Made by a program: the position numbers and the translations under genes
Shown: positions 55,353-64,000 of the stretch, piece after piece
Layout of the letters: every line of letters starts with the position of its first letter
Position numbering within the stretch: position 1 is the stretch's first letter
Notes under the pieces: generated by a model
Databases searched by the model: none
Told to the model about the DNA's origin: nothing
The model's input: the letters and a program-made list of their open reading frames with translations, nothing else
Assembly: GCF_003050965.1 (NCBI RefSeq)
Contig: NZ_QAOU01000001.1
Location: forward strand, 248,001-312,000
Source: Nitrosospira sp. Nsp2
Lineage (GTDB): Bacteria > Pseudomonadota > Gammaproteobacteria > Burkholderiales > Nitrosomonadaceae
Direction: 5' to 3'
Length of the DNA stretch: 64,000 bases

Positions 55353-56231
55353 ATGGCTATTCTTATAGACAGGAATAGCCGGGTCATGACGCAAGGCATT
55401 ACTGGGAAGACTGGGCAGTTTCATACGCGCATGTGCCGTGATTATGCTTTCGGAAAAAATTGCTTCGTTGCGGGCGTGAACCCCAAGAAAGGAGGCGAGG
55501 ATTTCGAAGGTGTGCCGATTTTTGCTACCGTCGGGGAGGCGAAAGAGGCCACAGGCGCGACCGTTTCGGTGATCTATGTACCGCCGCCGTTTGCGGCTGA
55601 GGCGATCGATGAGGCGGTCGAAGCGGAACTGGATCTGGTCATCTGTATTACGGAGGGTATTCCGGTTCGCGATATGGTGCGTACCTGTGCCAAAATGGAA
55701 GGTCGGAAAACGCGGTTAATCGGGCCCAATTGTCCAGGCATTATCACGCCCGATGAAATCAAGATAGGCATTATGCCCGGCTATATACATAAAAAAGGGG
55801 GCGTCGGCGTCGTGTCCCGCTCGGGTACGCTCACCTACGAAGCGGTGGCGCAGTTGATGGAGCAGGGATTGGGGCAATCCACCTGTATCGGCATCGGTGG
55901 CGACCCGGTGAATGGGTTGAAGCACCTTGATGTGATGAAGTTGTTCAACGACGACGCCGAGACCGAGGCGGTATTGATGGTGGGCGAAATCGGCGGCTCA
56001 GATGAGGAGGACTGCGCCCGCTGGGTCCGGAACCATATGCGGAAGCCGGTGGTGGGATTTATTGCGGGTCTGACGGCGCCGCCGGGCAGGCGCATGGGGC
56101 ACGCTGGAGCGGTCATTTCCGGCGGAAAGGGTACCGCGCAGGAGAAGTTGGCAGTGATGGAGGAGTGTGGAATCAAGGTAACTCGCAACCCGGCCGAGAT
56201 GGGCAAGTTGCTCAAATCGGTATTGCGCTAA
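55353..56231 (+). CDS. sucD: Succinyl-CoA synthetase alpha subunit
   Basis: A 292-residue SucD. The CoA-binding N-terminal domain begins [20 protein letters not shown]; the phosphorylated His lies in [14 protein letters not shown] (about residue 249). The block [13 protein letters not shown] is conserved. The ATG at 55353 is one base after the sucC stop; longer in-frame starts inside sucC are shadows. A small hairpin (56236-56253) follows the gene. Confidence 0.97.
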   Translation: MAILIDRNSRVMTQGITGKTGQFHTRMCRDYAFGKNCFVAGVNPKKGGEDFEGVPIFATVGEAKEATGATVSVIYVPPPFAAEAIDEAVEAELDLVICITEGIPVRDMVRTCAKMEGRKTRLIGPNCPGIITPDEIKIGIMPGYIHKKGGVGVVSRSGTLTYEAVAQLMEQGLGQSTCIGIGGDPVNGLKHLDVMKLFNDDAETEAVLMVGEIGGSDEEDCARWVRNHMRKPVVGFIAGLTAPPGRRMGHAGAVISGGKGTAQEKLAVMEECGIKVTRNPAEMGKLLKSVLR

Positions 56232-56279
56232 CTATCCGCGAATATTATCGCGGGTTAATACAGACTTGGGTTTTCCGCA

Positions 56280-57191
56280 ATGACCTTCTTTTCATTAATC
56301 TTCGCTTTCCTGCTGGAGCACTGGCGCCCTATTAACGATCACAATCGTTTGGTTCCGGCGTTTCTTTCCTACGCTGATTCCCTGGAGCGTTATTTCAACA
56401 CGGGTGTGCGGCGCCATGATATCGCCGCCTGGTTTGCTGCCGTAGTCCCCGTACTCGTACTCACGCTGTGGATCTACTATCTACTCTATAGTGTAAACCC
56501 GCTGCTGGCATGGGCGTGGAATGTCGTCACGCTCTATCTCACCATGAGTTCCCGTCAGCTTACCTATTCGTTCAACGAAATCTATACCGCGCTCAAAAAT
56601 GGAGATCTGCCTCTCGCCCGTGAACTGCTGACGAAGTTCTACGGAGTTCCCGCGGAAGAACTCAGCAGTCAGGAAGTTGCACGCCTGACAATTGAACTGG
56701 GCCTGATTAATTCTCATCGCTACGTTTTTGCGATTATCATCTGTTTTGCCCTCTTGCCCGGGCCGCTGGGCCCGGTTCTTTATCGCCTGGCCGAATTATT
56801 GAACGAACGTTGGGGTAGTCGCCCGGATGCGTTTGGCCGGTTTGCGTTAAAAGCTTTTGAAGTCATAGACTGGCTTCCGGCAAGGGCGACCGCCATGAGC
56901 TTTGCCATTGCAGGCAATTTTGAAGATGCCGTTTACTGCTGGCGTGCGCAGGCCGCGTCCTGGGTGGACCGAAATCAGGGAATCGTTCTTGCCAGTGGCG
57001 CCGGGGCGCTGGGGATCTGTCTGGGAGAATCCCTAGGGGAGGCCGGCGGTAGCCACTATCGTCCTGAATTAGGCGTTGGCGACGAGGCTGACGTAGACTT
57101 TTTGCAAAGCGCTGTTGGACTGTTCTGGCGGACGCTGGTGTTATGGCTTGTGCTGCTGTTGCTGTTGGAAATCGCGGGTTGGGCAGGGTGA
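56280..57191 (+). CDS. AmpE/CobD-like inner membrane protein
   Basis: A 303-residue protein with about five membrane helices, related to the CobD/CbiB and AmpE family (start FFSLIFAFLLEHWRPI; block VYCWRAQAASW). CbiB attaches aminopropanol in cobalamin synthesis; AmpE is a sensor in beta-lactamase induction. No other cobalamin or ampD genes are present, so the AmpE-like branch is more likely, and its true role is unknown. It lies 48 bp after sucD. Confidence 0.75.
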   Translation: MTFFSLIFAFLLEHWRPINDHNRLVPAFLSYADSLERYFNTGVRRHDIAAWFAAVVPVLVLTLWIYYLLYSVNPLLAWAWNVVTLYLTMSSRQLTYSFNEIYTALKNGDLPLARELLTKFYGVPAEELSSQEVARLTIELGLINSHRYVFAIIICFALLPGPLGPVLYRLAELLNERWGSRPDAFGRFALKAFEVIDWLPARATAMSFAIAGNFEDAVYCWRAQAASWVDRNQGIVLASGAGALGICLGESLGEAGGSHYRPELGVGDEADVDFLQSAVGLFWRTLVLWLVLLLLLEIAGWAG

Positions 57192-57253
57192 GCAACCCCG
57201 GTTGGGTTTTGATACACTGTTCAGTATTTTAAATCTCAACCTCCGCTGACCTT

Positions 57254-58780
57254 ATGCCGCATCCTTTAGTGATCGCTCATTCCAGCCAAGCAGTTGGCCT
57301 GTTACCCCATTTCGCCAATCGTCATGGCTTGATTACCGGCGCAACCGGTACTGGCAAGACCGTCACGCTACAGGTTCTGGCCGAGCGATTCTCCTCTATC
57401 GGCGTGCCGGTGTTCATGGCTGACGTGAAGGGTGATTTGTCCGGGCTTTCCGTTGCGGGCACGGCGGCGCCGGGTTTGATGGGGCGGCTCGCGCAACGCG
57501 GACTTGAGGAACCGCAATGGTCAGCCTCTCCGGTTACGTTTTGGGATATCTTCGGGACCGCCGGACATCCGGTCCGCGCCACAACATCCGACATGGGCCC
57601 CCTGTTGCTCGGGCGGATGTTCAATCTAAACGATACCCAGCAGGGCGTATTATCGCTGGTGTTCAAGATCGCGGACGACAACGGTCTGTTGCTGCTCGAT
57701 TCCAAGGACCTGCGGGCCATGTTGCAGTTTGTGGGCGACAACGCAAAGAATTTCACTGTCGAGTATGGGAACGTTTCAGCGGCCTCTATAGGCGCGATTC
57801 AGCGCGCCTTGCTTGAAATCGAACAACAGGGGAGCAGGAGTTTTTTCGGCGAGACGATGCTGGATATCCACGACCTGATGCAGACCGATAGCAGAGGCTG
57901 CGGCATGATCAATATCCTCGCGGCCGACAAGCTGATGAACTCACCCAAGCTCTATTCGACATTTCTGCTGTGGATATTGTCGGAGCTGTTCGAGCATCTT
58001 CCTGAAGTTGGCGACCCCGAAAAGCCAAAGCTGGTATTCTTCTTTGACGAAGCCCATCTGCTATTCAATGAAGCGCCAAAACCGCTGCTGGAGAAAATAG
58101 AACAGGTAGTGAGATTGATACGCTCCAAGGGAGTCGGCATTTATTTTGTTACGCAGAACCCCCTGGATATCCCGGAGAATGTGCTGGGTCAGCTCGGTAA
58201 CCGCGTGCAGCATGCATTGCGGGCGTTCACACCGCGCGATCAGAAAGCGGTCCGGGCGGCAGCCCAGACCATGCATGCGAATCCTGGTTTAAATACGGAA
58301 AAAGCAATCATGGAGCTTTCCGTCGGCGAAGCGCTGGTATCCCTGCTGGATGAGAAAGGGCGTCCATCCATGGTTGAGCGCGCCTTCATTCTGCCGCCCG
58401 CATCCAGAATTGGTCCAATAACAGAAGCGGAACGTCGGACAATTATCGAATCGTCGGTTCTTTTCGGTCATTACGAACAGATCTTGGACCGTGAGTCGGC
58501 TTATGAAATAATTAAACGCCGCACAGCTGAAGCAAACGCCGGGAGCGAGCCGGTGCCACTGCCGGGCAGGACTGGGCAAACTGAGCAGGCGAGCGGCGGA
58601 GGTGGCATGATGGACGTACTCGGCGATATGCTTTTAACCCAAACCGGCCCGCGCGGCGGGCGGCAGCCCGGCGTCCTGGATTCAATGGCAAGGAGCGCTG
58701 CGCGCTCTATCGGTTCCCAGGTCGGCCGGGAGATTTTTCGCGGTGTGTTAGGCAGTATTTTCGGCGGACGCAGGCGCTAA
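57254..58780 (+). CDS. HerA-like DUF853 ATPase
   Basis: A 508-residue P-loop ATPase of the YjgR/DUF853 group, related to HerA helicases. Walker A is GATGTGKT (residues 29-36), Walker B is [12 protein letters not shown], and the sensor-like block is [23 protein letters not shown] in part. The C-terminus is Gly/Arg-rich (GGRR). These proteins form hexameric rings; their DNA role is unclear. It follows the AmpE-like gene by 62 bp and may be cotranscribed. Confidence 0.87.
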   Translation: MPHPLVIAHSSQAVGLLPHFANRHGLITGATGTGKTVTLQVLAERFSSIGVPVFMADVKGDLSGLSVAGTAAPGLMGRLAQRGLEEPQWSASPVTFWDIFGTAGHPVRATTSDMGPLLLGRMFNLNDTQQGVLSLVFKIADDNGLLLLDSKDLRAMLQFVGDNAKNFTVEYGNVSAASIGAIQRALLEIEQQGSRSFFGETMLDIHDLMQTDSRGCGMINILAADKLMNSPKLYSTFLLWILSELFEHLPEVGDPEKPKLVFFFDEAHLLFNEAPKPLLEKIEQVVRLIRSKGVGIYFVTQNPLDIPENVLGQLGNRVQHALRAFTPRDQKAVRAAAQTMHANPGLNTEKAIMELSVGEALVSLLDEKGRPSMVERAFILPPASRIGPITEAERRTIIESSVLFGHYEQILDRESAYEIIKRRTAEANAGSEPVPLPGRTGQTEQASGGGGMMDVLGDMLLTQTGPRGGRQPGVLDSMARSAARSIGSQVGREIFRGVLGSIFGGRRR

Positions 58781-58927
58781 CCACGTGATATCCCCTAGGA
58801 TGCTCGTGGAATATTTTTTAGAGGCTGAGGTTCGCTGAAAAAAAACCAGGGAATTCTCCCGGAACAGCTCTGTCATAAACCGATACGTTTGAGAAACCGC
58901 ATCAGTTTGAGGAGGTAGAGGAGAAAA

Positions 58928-59218
58928 ATGATGCGTTCAATCTCAGCAGTCTTACTGATTGCGGCGTTGGCCGGTTGCGCGTCCACAGGGCCAGGGTCAA
59001 CCGGGCAGAGCGAGCGCCCGGCCGGACCGCCGCCCCCCAGTGCGCGGCCTGTCTATAATCTTACCGGTTATTCACCCGCATTCAAGGATGGCTATATCGA
59101 TGGTTGCGAGACGGCAAAAAAATCTGCATACGGTGCGAAGGACGCGCGCCGGATTTCTGCCGACACGCAGTATCGGCTCGGCTGGAATGACGGCTTCAGC
59201 ATCTGTCGTCGAAAGTAG
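58928..59218 (+). CDS. Small lipoprotein of unknown function
   Basis: A 96-residue protein with a signal peptide and lipobox LAGC (about residue 18), then a Pro-rich linker (PPPPSARP) and a short folded part (AFKDGYIDGCETAKKSA, YRLGWNDGFSICRRK) with two cysteines. GGAGG stands 10-11 bases before the ATG-ATG start. I recognise no function. Confidence 0.7.
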   Translation: MMRSISAVLLIAALAGCASTGPGSTGQSERPAGPPPPSARPVYNLTGYSPAFKDGYIDGCETAKKSAYGAKDARRISADTQYRLGWNDGFSICRRK

Positions 59219-59496
59219 CGACGGCATTCTGCCGTACCGTGGCGCCGGGACGGTCACAGGCCCCGAGCCTTCAACACTGATCGTACGCGGTGGCAAGAGA
59301 TAGCGCAGATTTCGCAGCGAGCTCGAAAGCTGAGGGGCTTGGGCACTCGTATGCTTTCGTTCGATAGTTTTGGGAGAGCATTCTTTTCTGACGGCCTCCT
59401 TTCGCGCCTCTGCTGATAATATCCATAGGCTTATCCAGAGGTTCCTCAATTTGTTCCGCTTGGCTGCGATATAATTGTTTTTTTTAACAGCTTCCA

Positions 59497-60645
59497 ATGA
59501 AACGCTCACTTCCGTTAATCTCGTTATGGCTGTGTTTGTTCGTGTTACCCGCAGCTGCCCAGGAGTCCAGATTTTCCAGGCCGGACGAAGCTTTGTCCTT
59601 GGCTGCCAGGTCTTACATCCTTAGGGATTTTCAGAGTGGCCAGACCTTGGCCAGTCAGAACCTGCACGAACGCATAGAACCCGCATCGCTTACCAAGCTG
59701 ATGACAGCGTATATCGCTTTCTCTGCGCTCTACCAAAAACGCATTTCCCTGACTCAGGCTGTCCCGGTGTCGGAGCGGGCCTGGCGCACGCAAGGCTCCC
59801 GCATGTTTATTGAGCCGAGCAGGGTGGTAACAGTTGATGAATTAATCCGCGGTATGATCGTGCAGTCCGGTAACGATGCATCCATCGCTCTGGCAGAGAC
59901 GGTAGCAGGCACGGAGAGCGCCTTCGTCCAGATAATGAATAGAGAAGCGGCCCGCATGGGCATGAAGAACACCCGTTTCGCCAATTCAACCGGGTTGCCG
60001 CACCCCGAGCACTACAGTACTGCGCATGATCTCGCCTTGCTTGCGACAGCGGTCATCCGGGATTTTCCGGAATACTATCCGCTTTATTCTCTACGCGAGT
60101 ATACATACAACAAGATTACTCAGCCGAACCGTAATCGTTTGCTGTGGCTCGACCCGAACGTGGATGGGCTCAAGACCGGGCATACCGAAGCTGCGGGCTA
60201 TTGCCTGATTACATCCGCCAAGCGGGGCGAGCGGCGGCTAATTTCTGTTGTAATCGGGACTGCATCCGATAGCGCGCGCACCGTTGAAAGCCAACGACTG
60301 CTGAATCACGGTTTTCAGTTTTACGACACCGTCCGCCTCTACCCTAAGGAACACGAAGTGATTGCAATCCAGTTGTGGAAGGGCGCTCAGGACAAGCTCA
60401 AGACCGGATTCGGTCAGGATATTTACTTTTCGCTCCCAAGAAATCAGGCTGATAAGCTGGAAGCCAAGATGGAGTATAAACAGCCCCTTTTAGCCCCCAT
60501 CAACGCCGGCCAGAAAGTCGGCGTAGTGAAGTTTACGCTGAAGGGCAAGACCGTGGCCGAGCACCCGTTGGTGGCGCTGGAAACCGTAAGTGCCGGGAAT
60601 TTTTTTGGCCGCGCCTGGGATAGCGTGCGGCTGATTTTTAATTAA
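59497..60645 (+). CDS. dacC: D-alanyl-D-alanine carboxypeptidase (PBP5/6 type)
   Basis: A 382-residue low-molecular-mass PBP that trims the terminal D-Ala of peptidoglycan pentapeptides. A cleaved signal peptide (about residues 1-21) is followed by the catalytic motifs S64-L-T-K67, S124-G-N126 and KTG (in GLKTGHTEA). The C-terminal beta-rich domain and an amphipathic end that would bind the inner membrane are present. It is followed 48 bp later by D-amino-acid transaminase, another D-Ala gene. Confidence 0.95.
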   Translation: MKRSLPLISLWLCLFVLPAAAQESRFSRPDEALSLAARSYILRDFQSGQTLASQNLHERIEPASLTKLMTAYIAFSALYQKRISLTQAVPVSERAWRTQGSRMFIEPSRVVTVDELIRGMIVQSGNDASIALAETVAGTESAFVQIMNREAARMGMKNTRFANSTGLPHPEHYSTAHDLALLATAVIRDFPEYYPLYSLREYTYNKITQPNRNRLLWLDPNVDGLKTGHTEAAGYCLITSAKRGERRLISVVIGTASDSARTVESQRLLNHGFQFYDTVRLYPKEHEVIAIQLWKGAQDKLKTGFGQDIYFSLPRNQADKLEAKMEYKQPLLAPINAGQKVGVVKFTLKGKTVAEHPLVALETVSAGNFFGRAWDSVRLIFN

Positions 60646-60693
60646 TGTGGATTTACATGCACGCGGTCCGCTACAAATTTACTGGCAAGGTTT

Positions 60694-61560
60694 ATGATGA
60701 TTTATCTTAACGGTACCTTCATGCCGATTGAGGAAGCACGCATTTCGGTACTGGACAGAGGCTTCATTTTTGGCGATGGGGTATATGAAGTCATACCCGC
60801 GTATTCCCGCACGCCTTTTCGGCTGCCTGAACATCTGCGCCGCTTGCAGCACAGCCTTGACGGAATTCGTCTGGAAAATCCCCATACGAACAGCGAGTGG
60901 AGCGAGTTGCTGGAACAAATTATTGCGCGTAACAGCAGCGACGACCAGTATCTTTACCTGCATGTTACCCGTGGGGTAGCGAGGCGCGACCATGCCTTTC
61001 CAAAAGGCGTGGCCCCGACTGTATTCATCATGAGCAACCCCTTGTTGCCCCCCCCGGCCGAGTTGCTTGCGACGGGAGCCACCGCAATCACGGCCGTTGA
61101 CAACCGTTGGTTACGCTGCGACATAAAGGGTATTTCACTATTGCCGAACGTATTGCTACGCCAGATGGCCATTGATGCGGGAGCGCTTGAAACGGTGCTG
61201 ATCCGTGACGGTTTCATGACCGAGGGATCTGCCAGCAATATTTTTGTGGTAAAAAAAGGGCTTTTATTGGCCCCTCCAAAAAACAATTTGATGTTGCCGG
61301 GTATTACCTATGACGTAGTGCTCGAACTGGCCGAAGAGCATGGGATCCCGCATGAAGTCAGGGCGATTTCCGAGCAGGAGGTGCGCGCTGCCGATGAACT
61401 GTTGCTTACTTCCTCCACTAAGGAGGTGATGCCAATTACACGCCTCGATGGCCGCCAGGTTGGGGGCGGCGTGCCGGGAACAATGTTCGCGCTCTTTTAC
61501 CGGCTTTACCAGGATTATAAAGACAAGGTAATGCGTAGAGGCGCTGTGCATACGCCATGA
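60694..61560 (+). CDS. dat: D-amino acid transaminase
   Basis: A 288-residue fold-type IV PLP enzyme that interconverts D-alanine and D-glutamate with keto acids. The PLP lysine is K145 in CDIKGISLLPNVL, and the start ISVLDRGFIFGDGVYEV and the phosphate-binding SSTKEVMPI block are typical of D-AAT rather than the branched-chain enzyme. Two ATGs (60694 and 60697) are adjacent. It overlaps the next gene by 4 bp (ATGA). Confidence 0.93.
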   Translation: MMIYLNGTFMPIEEARISVLDRGFIFGDGVYEVIPAYSRTPFRLPEHLRRLQHSLDGIRLENPHTNSEWSELLEQIIARNSSDDQYLYLHVTRGVARRDHAFPKGVAPTVFIMSNPLLPPPAELLATGATAITAVDNRWLRCDIKGISLLPNVLLRQMAIDAGALETVLIRDGFMTEGSASNIFVVKKGLLLAPPKNNLMLPGITYDVVLELAEEHGIPHEVRAISEQEVRAADELLLTSSTKEVMPITRLDGRQVGGGVPGTMFALFYRLYQDYKDKVMRRGAVHTP

Positions 61561-61961
61561 ATTCTTACGATGACGTTTCCTTAATCGAATATCCCTGCGA
61601 CTTTCCCATAAAAATAATGGGACGGGTCGGCGCTGCGCCGGGTTCTGCATCGTATAAGCTGCCGACGACGCCGCCAGACGGACCGCTGGATGCCGATGAT
61701 ACGACTTTTTCTGCCGTGACCGAACCGGAAGAGGTGAGCGCCGGGGTTCTGGAGCAGCGTCGGCAGGAATTCACTCAGGCAGTACTGACGATTGTCAAAC
61801 GTCATGCGCCTGACTTCGATGAGACGAGCCTGGAGGCCAGGATCAGCAGGAAAAATACTTATCTGAGCCTTACCTGTACTATTCGCGCCGTGTCCCGCGC
61901 GCAATTGGATGCGCTATACCAGGAGTTGTGCGACCATCCGATGGTGGTAATGGTACTTTGA
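61557..61961 (+). CDS. ybeD: YbeD/DUF493-family protein
   Basis: A 134-residue protein. The C-terminal about 85 residues are the DUF493 ferredoxin-like fold (YLSLTCTIRAVSRAQLDALY; CDHPMVVMVL end). An N-terminal stretch of about 50 residues is longer than in E. coli YbeD (87 residues). The family is often beside lipB and is suspected to regulate lipoate or related metabolism; the exact role is unknown. It is coupled to dat by an ATGA overlap. Confidence 0.85.
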   Translation: MNSYDDVSLIEYPCDFPIKIMGRVGAAPGSASYKLPTTPPDGPLDADDTTFSAVTEPEEVSAGVLEQRRQEFTQAVLTIVKRHAPDFDETSLEARISRKNTYLSLTCTIRAVSRAQLDALYQELCDHPMVVMVL

Positions 61962-61991
61962 GGAGAACGGGAAATTCCTGACGTTCTTTCG

Positions 61992-62645
61992 ATGACGGAA
62001 GTCTTGTGCCTTGAACCGGAAACCGATGGCTCAAACATTAGAATAAGATCTGGCGGAGTACTGGATTATCTTTCCGCCTGGCAAGCGATGAAAGAGTTTA
62101 CAGCAGCCCGCAGTGCTGGCACTGCGGATGAAATCTGGCTATTGCAGCATCCGCCAGTTTACACTCAAGGCATCGCGGGCAGATCCGAACACCTGTTGCA
62201 CAATAATGGCATTCTCGTGGTCCGGACAGATCGAGGCGGTCAAATTACTTATCATGGTCCCGGGCAGATTGTTGCTTATCTGATGCTGGATCTTCGCCGG
62301 CTCAAACTTGGAGTACGCGAGCTGGTCAGAAAAATGGAAGGTGCCGTGATAGACTTGCTCCAGGACTACAGCATCCGCGCGTCAGGCTCAGCCGATGCCC
62401 CCGGCGTGTATGTGGATGGCGCAAAGATTGCGTCCCTGGGGCTGAAAATCAAAAATGGTTGTTGCTACCATGGCCTGGCGCTGAACGTAAACATGGATTT
62501 GTTTCCGTTTACGTCAATCAACCCGTGCGGATATTCCGGACTGCGGGTGACACAAACGAGGGACCTGGGAATCACCGATGGGCTTGAGGTGCTAGGTTGG
62601 CGGCTTGCCACAAAATTAAAGGGAAGGCTAGGCGGTATCGGATAA
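61992..62645 (+). CDS. lipB: Octanoyl-(acyl-carrier protein):protein octanoyltransferase
   Basis: A 217-residue LipB that moves octanoate from ACP to lipoyl domains. The family signature RGGQITYHGPGQIVAYLML is at residues 81-99. The catalytic pair is C179 (NPCGYSGL) and K145 (DGAKIAS). It precedes lipA by 179 bp in the usual order. Confidence 0.96.
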   Translation: MTEVLCLEPETDGSNIRIRSGGVLDYLSAWQAMKEFTAARSAGTADEIWLLQHPPVYTQGIAGRSEHLLHNNGILVVRTDRGGQITYHGPGQIVAYLMLDLRRLKLGVRELVRKMEGAVIDLLQDYSIRASGSADAPGVYVDGAKIASLGLKIKNGCCYHGLALNVNMDLFPFTSINPCGYSGLRVTQTRDLGITDGLEVLGWRLATKLKGRLGGIG

Positions 62646-62824
62646 TCGAAGTTTTTCGGAATTTTGGGAAAATGTCCTATATGGGACCATGGCGTGAGTG
62701 CAGCCGTTTCTGGTTTCAACAAACAGGATCTATCGGTTATTGTTATACGACGCAGCAGATTCCCGACTAATTATGAGTTTATGATTTCACATTTCAATCA
62801 GTTTGAGAATAAGACGCACTTTTC

Positions 62825-63769
62825 ATGACAACCCCCACACGCGAGAAAGGCGCGGCTAAAACCGCGCGTAACCCAGTAAAAATTGTGCCGCAGTCACCAG
62901 CAGAAGTACTGCGTAAACCCTCATGGATCAGGGTCCGCTCATCGAACAGCCAGGAGTTTTATGAAGTCAAAAGGATACTCCGGGAACAGAAACTTCACAC
63001 GGTCTGCGAAGAAGCGTCCTGTCCAAACATAGGCGAGTGCTTTGGCAAAGGCACCGCCACTTTTATGATTCTGGGCGACCTCTGCACCCGAAGATGCCCG
63101 TTTTGCGATGTGGCACACGGCCGGCCGTCGGCGCCGGATGCTCACGAGCCTCTGCATCTGGCGCAATCCATTGCTGCCATGAAATTAAAATATGTCGTCA
63201 TCACCAGCGTTGACCGCGACGATCTCCGCGATGGCGGCGCCCAGCATTTCGTGGATTGCATTCGCGAAGTCCGGGCTCATTCCCCAAAAACAAAAATAGA
63301 AATTCTGGTGCCGGATTTTCGAGGCAGACTCGAAATTGCGTTGGAGAAATTATTTGCAGGTCCGCCGGATGTGCTGAACCATAATCTGGAAACCGTCCCG
63401 CGGCTTTACAGGCAATGCCGGCCGGGGGCTGATTATGCACATTCGCTCCGGTTGCTGAAAGACTTCAAGTCGCATTTTCCGGATATTCCGACCAAATCAG
63501 GCTTAATGCTGGGTTTAGGCGAAACCGATGAGGAAATTCTCGAAGTGATGTTCGATCTGCGCAAAAATGATGTCGAAATGCTCACCATCGGGCAGTATCT
63601 TCAACCTAGCAACGGGCATTTGCCGGTCATGCGTTATGTAACGCCGGAAGCATTTAAGGAGTTCGAACGTGCGGCGGTCGAGATGGGTTTCAGCAACGCC
63701 GCCTGTGGGCCAATGGTGCGTTCCAGCTACCATGCCGATCAGCAAGCGCATGAGGCGGGGATCAGATAG
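62825..63769 (+). CDS. lipA: Lipoyl synthase
   Basis: A 314-residue radical SAM enzyme that inserts two sulfurs into octanoyl groups. The auxiliary cluster cysteines are C61, C66 and C72 ([12 protein letters not shown]), and the radical SAM cluster is C87, C91 and C94 (CTRRCPFC). A SAM-binding region and the conserved C-terminal RSSYHAD (serine ligand of the auxiliary cluster) are present. The auxiliary cluster is consumed as sulfur donor. Confidence 0.97.
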   Translation: MTTPTREKGAAKTARNPVKIVPQSPAEVLRKPSWIRVRSSNSQEFYEVKRILREQKLHTVCEEASCPNIGECFGKGTATFMILGDLCTRRCPFCDVAHGRPSAPDAHEPLHLAQSIAAMKLKYVVITSVDRDDLRDGGAQHFVDCIREVRAHSPKTKIEILVPDFRGRLEIALEKLFAGPPDVLNHNLETVPRLYRQCRPGADYAHSLRLLKDFKSHFPDIPTKSGLMLGLGETDEEILEVMFDLRKNDVEMLTIGQYLQPSNGHLPVMRYVTPEAFKEFERAAVEMGFSNAACGPMVRSSYHADQQAHEAGIR

Positions 63770-63848
63770 CCGCTGAATGAAATGGCCATAGCGGAAACGC
63801 GGAGGATCTTTACGCTATTTAGTAATAACTAAAAGGGGAAGTGCCTTC

Positions 63849-64000
63849 ATGCGTACCATTACTGTTTTTATTGTCTGGTTTTGGGCTTCATTCGCCGCGT
63901 TTGCGGCGGAAACCGATACTCTTACGCCTGAAGATACGACCGGCGCTTTAACACTGGCACTTGCTCAAAGTGTTGACGCAGCTGTGGACAGGCTGGGCGT
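63849..64000 (+). CDS. DUF4197-type periplasmic protein, N-terminal part
   Basis: The gene begins at the ATG at 63849, with GGGGAAG nine bases before it, and runs off the right edge after about 50 codons. A signal peptide (FIVWFWASFAAFAAE) is followed by ALTLALAQSVDAAVDRLGV, which resembles the start of DUF4197 proteins. Function unknown. The identification rests on a short stretch. Confidence 0.55.
   Translation, partial: MRTITVFIVWFWASFAAFAAETDTLTPEDTTGALTLALAQSVDAAVDRLG

Overview
The window is a mostly chromosomal, gene-dense segment of a betaproteobacterium. Family content and order (lon, rho-trxA, birA-coaX-engB-hemB, aroA-cmk-rpsA-ihfB-lapA-pyrF, rpsU-yqeY-dnaG-rpoD, sucCD, lipBA) fit Betaproteobacteria. 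General familiarity suggests the Nitrosomonadales (Nitrosospira-like), but no marker gene for ammonia oxidation lies here, so the genus is an inference.

Layout. 1-3.3 kb: the start of a czc-type metal efflux operon (CzcI-like protein, then a partial CzcC-like outer-membrane factor) and a cupin/GH13 pair, all on the minus strand. 3.8-13.8 kb: lon, a secreted intradiol dioxygenase, a GNAT acetyltransferase, pyrophosphatase, a serine hydrolase, a GDPD, an M48 lipoprotein protease, rpmE, rho and trxA. 14-22 kb: glnS, birA-coaX-engB-hemB and a PBP1A with a tandem-repeat tail. 22-28 kb: two small membrane proteins, a lipoamide-dehydrogenase-like flavoprotein, a Sel1-repeat protein and a cysK-cysE operon. 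28.5-44 kb: a lipoprotein followed by long housekeeping runs, ending with rpoD and a tRNA with anticodon CAU, read here as tRNA-Ile2.

44.3-53.3 kb is the accessory part. It holds a minus-strand signalling locus: a histidine kinase with three near-identical sensor repeats, a NarL/LuxR response regulator, a small unknown protein and a two-domain KaiC-like ATPase. Next to it is a decayed stretch containing a truncated paralogue of the regulator, a fragment of a third regulator copy, two damaged inverted copies of a small lipoprotein gene and the frameshifted tail of a serine recombinase. A 27-residue membrane peptide gene with a strong ribosome binding site and its own terminator follows.

53.3-64 kb returns to housekeeping: PP2C phosphatase, sucC-sucD, an AmpE/CobD-like membrane protein, a HerA/DUF853 ATPase, dacC, D-amino-acid transaminase, the ybeD-like gene, lipB, lipA and the start of a DUF4197-type protein. 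The transaminase-to-lipA run joins cell-wall D-amino-acid supply to lipoate synthesis.

The strongest candidate for something undescribed is the engB-hemB spacer (18451-18606). It folds into three consecutive hairpins. On the minus strand all three loops are C-rich, one carries a perfect anti-Shine-Dalgarno stretch, and the last hairpin is followed by a T-tract although both flanking genes run the other way. I read it as a candidate small RNA antisense to the hemB leader. A second candidate is the kinase/regulator/unknown/KaiC locus with its eroded duplicates.
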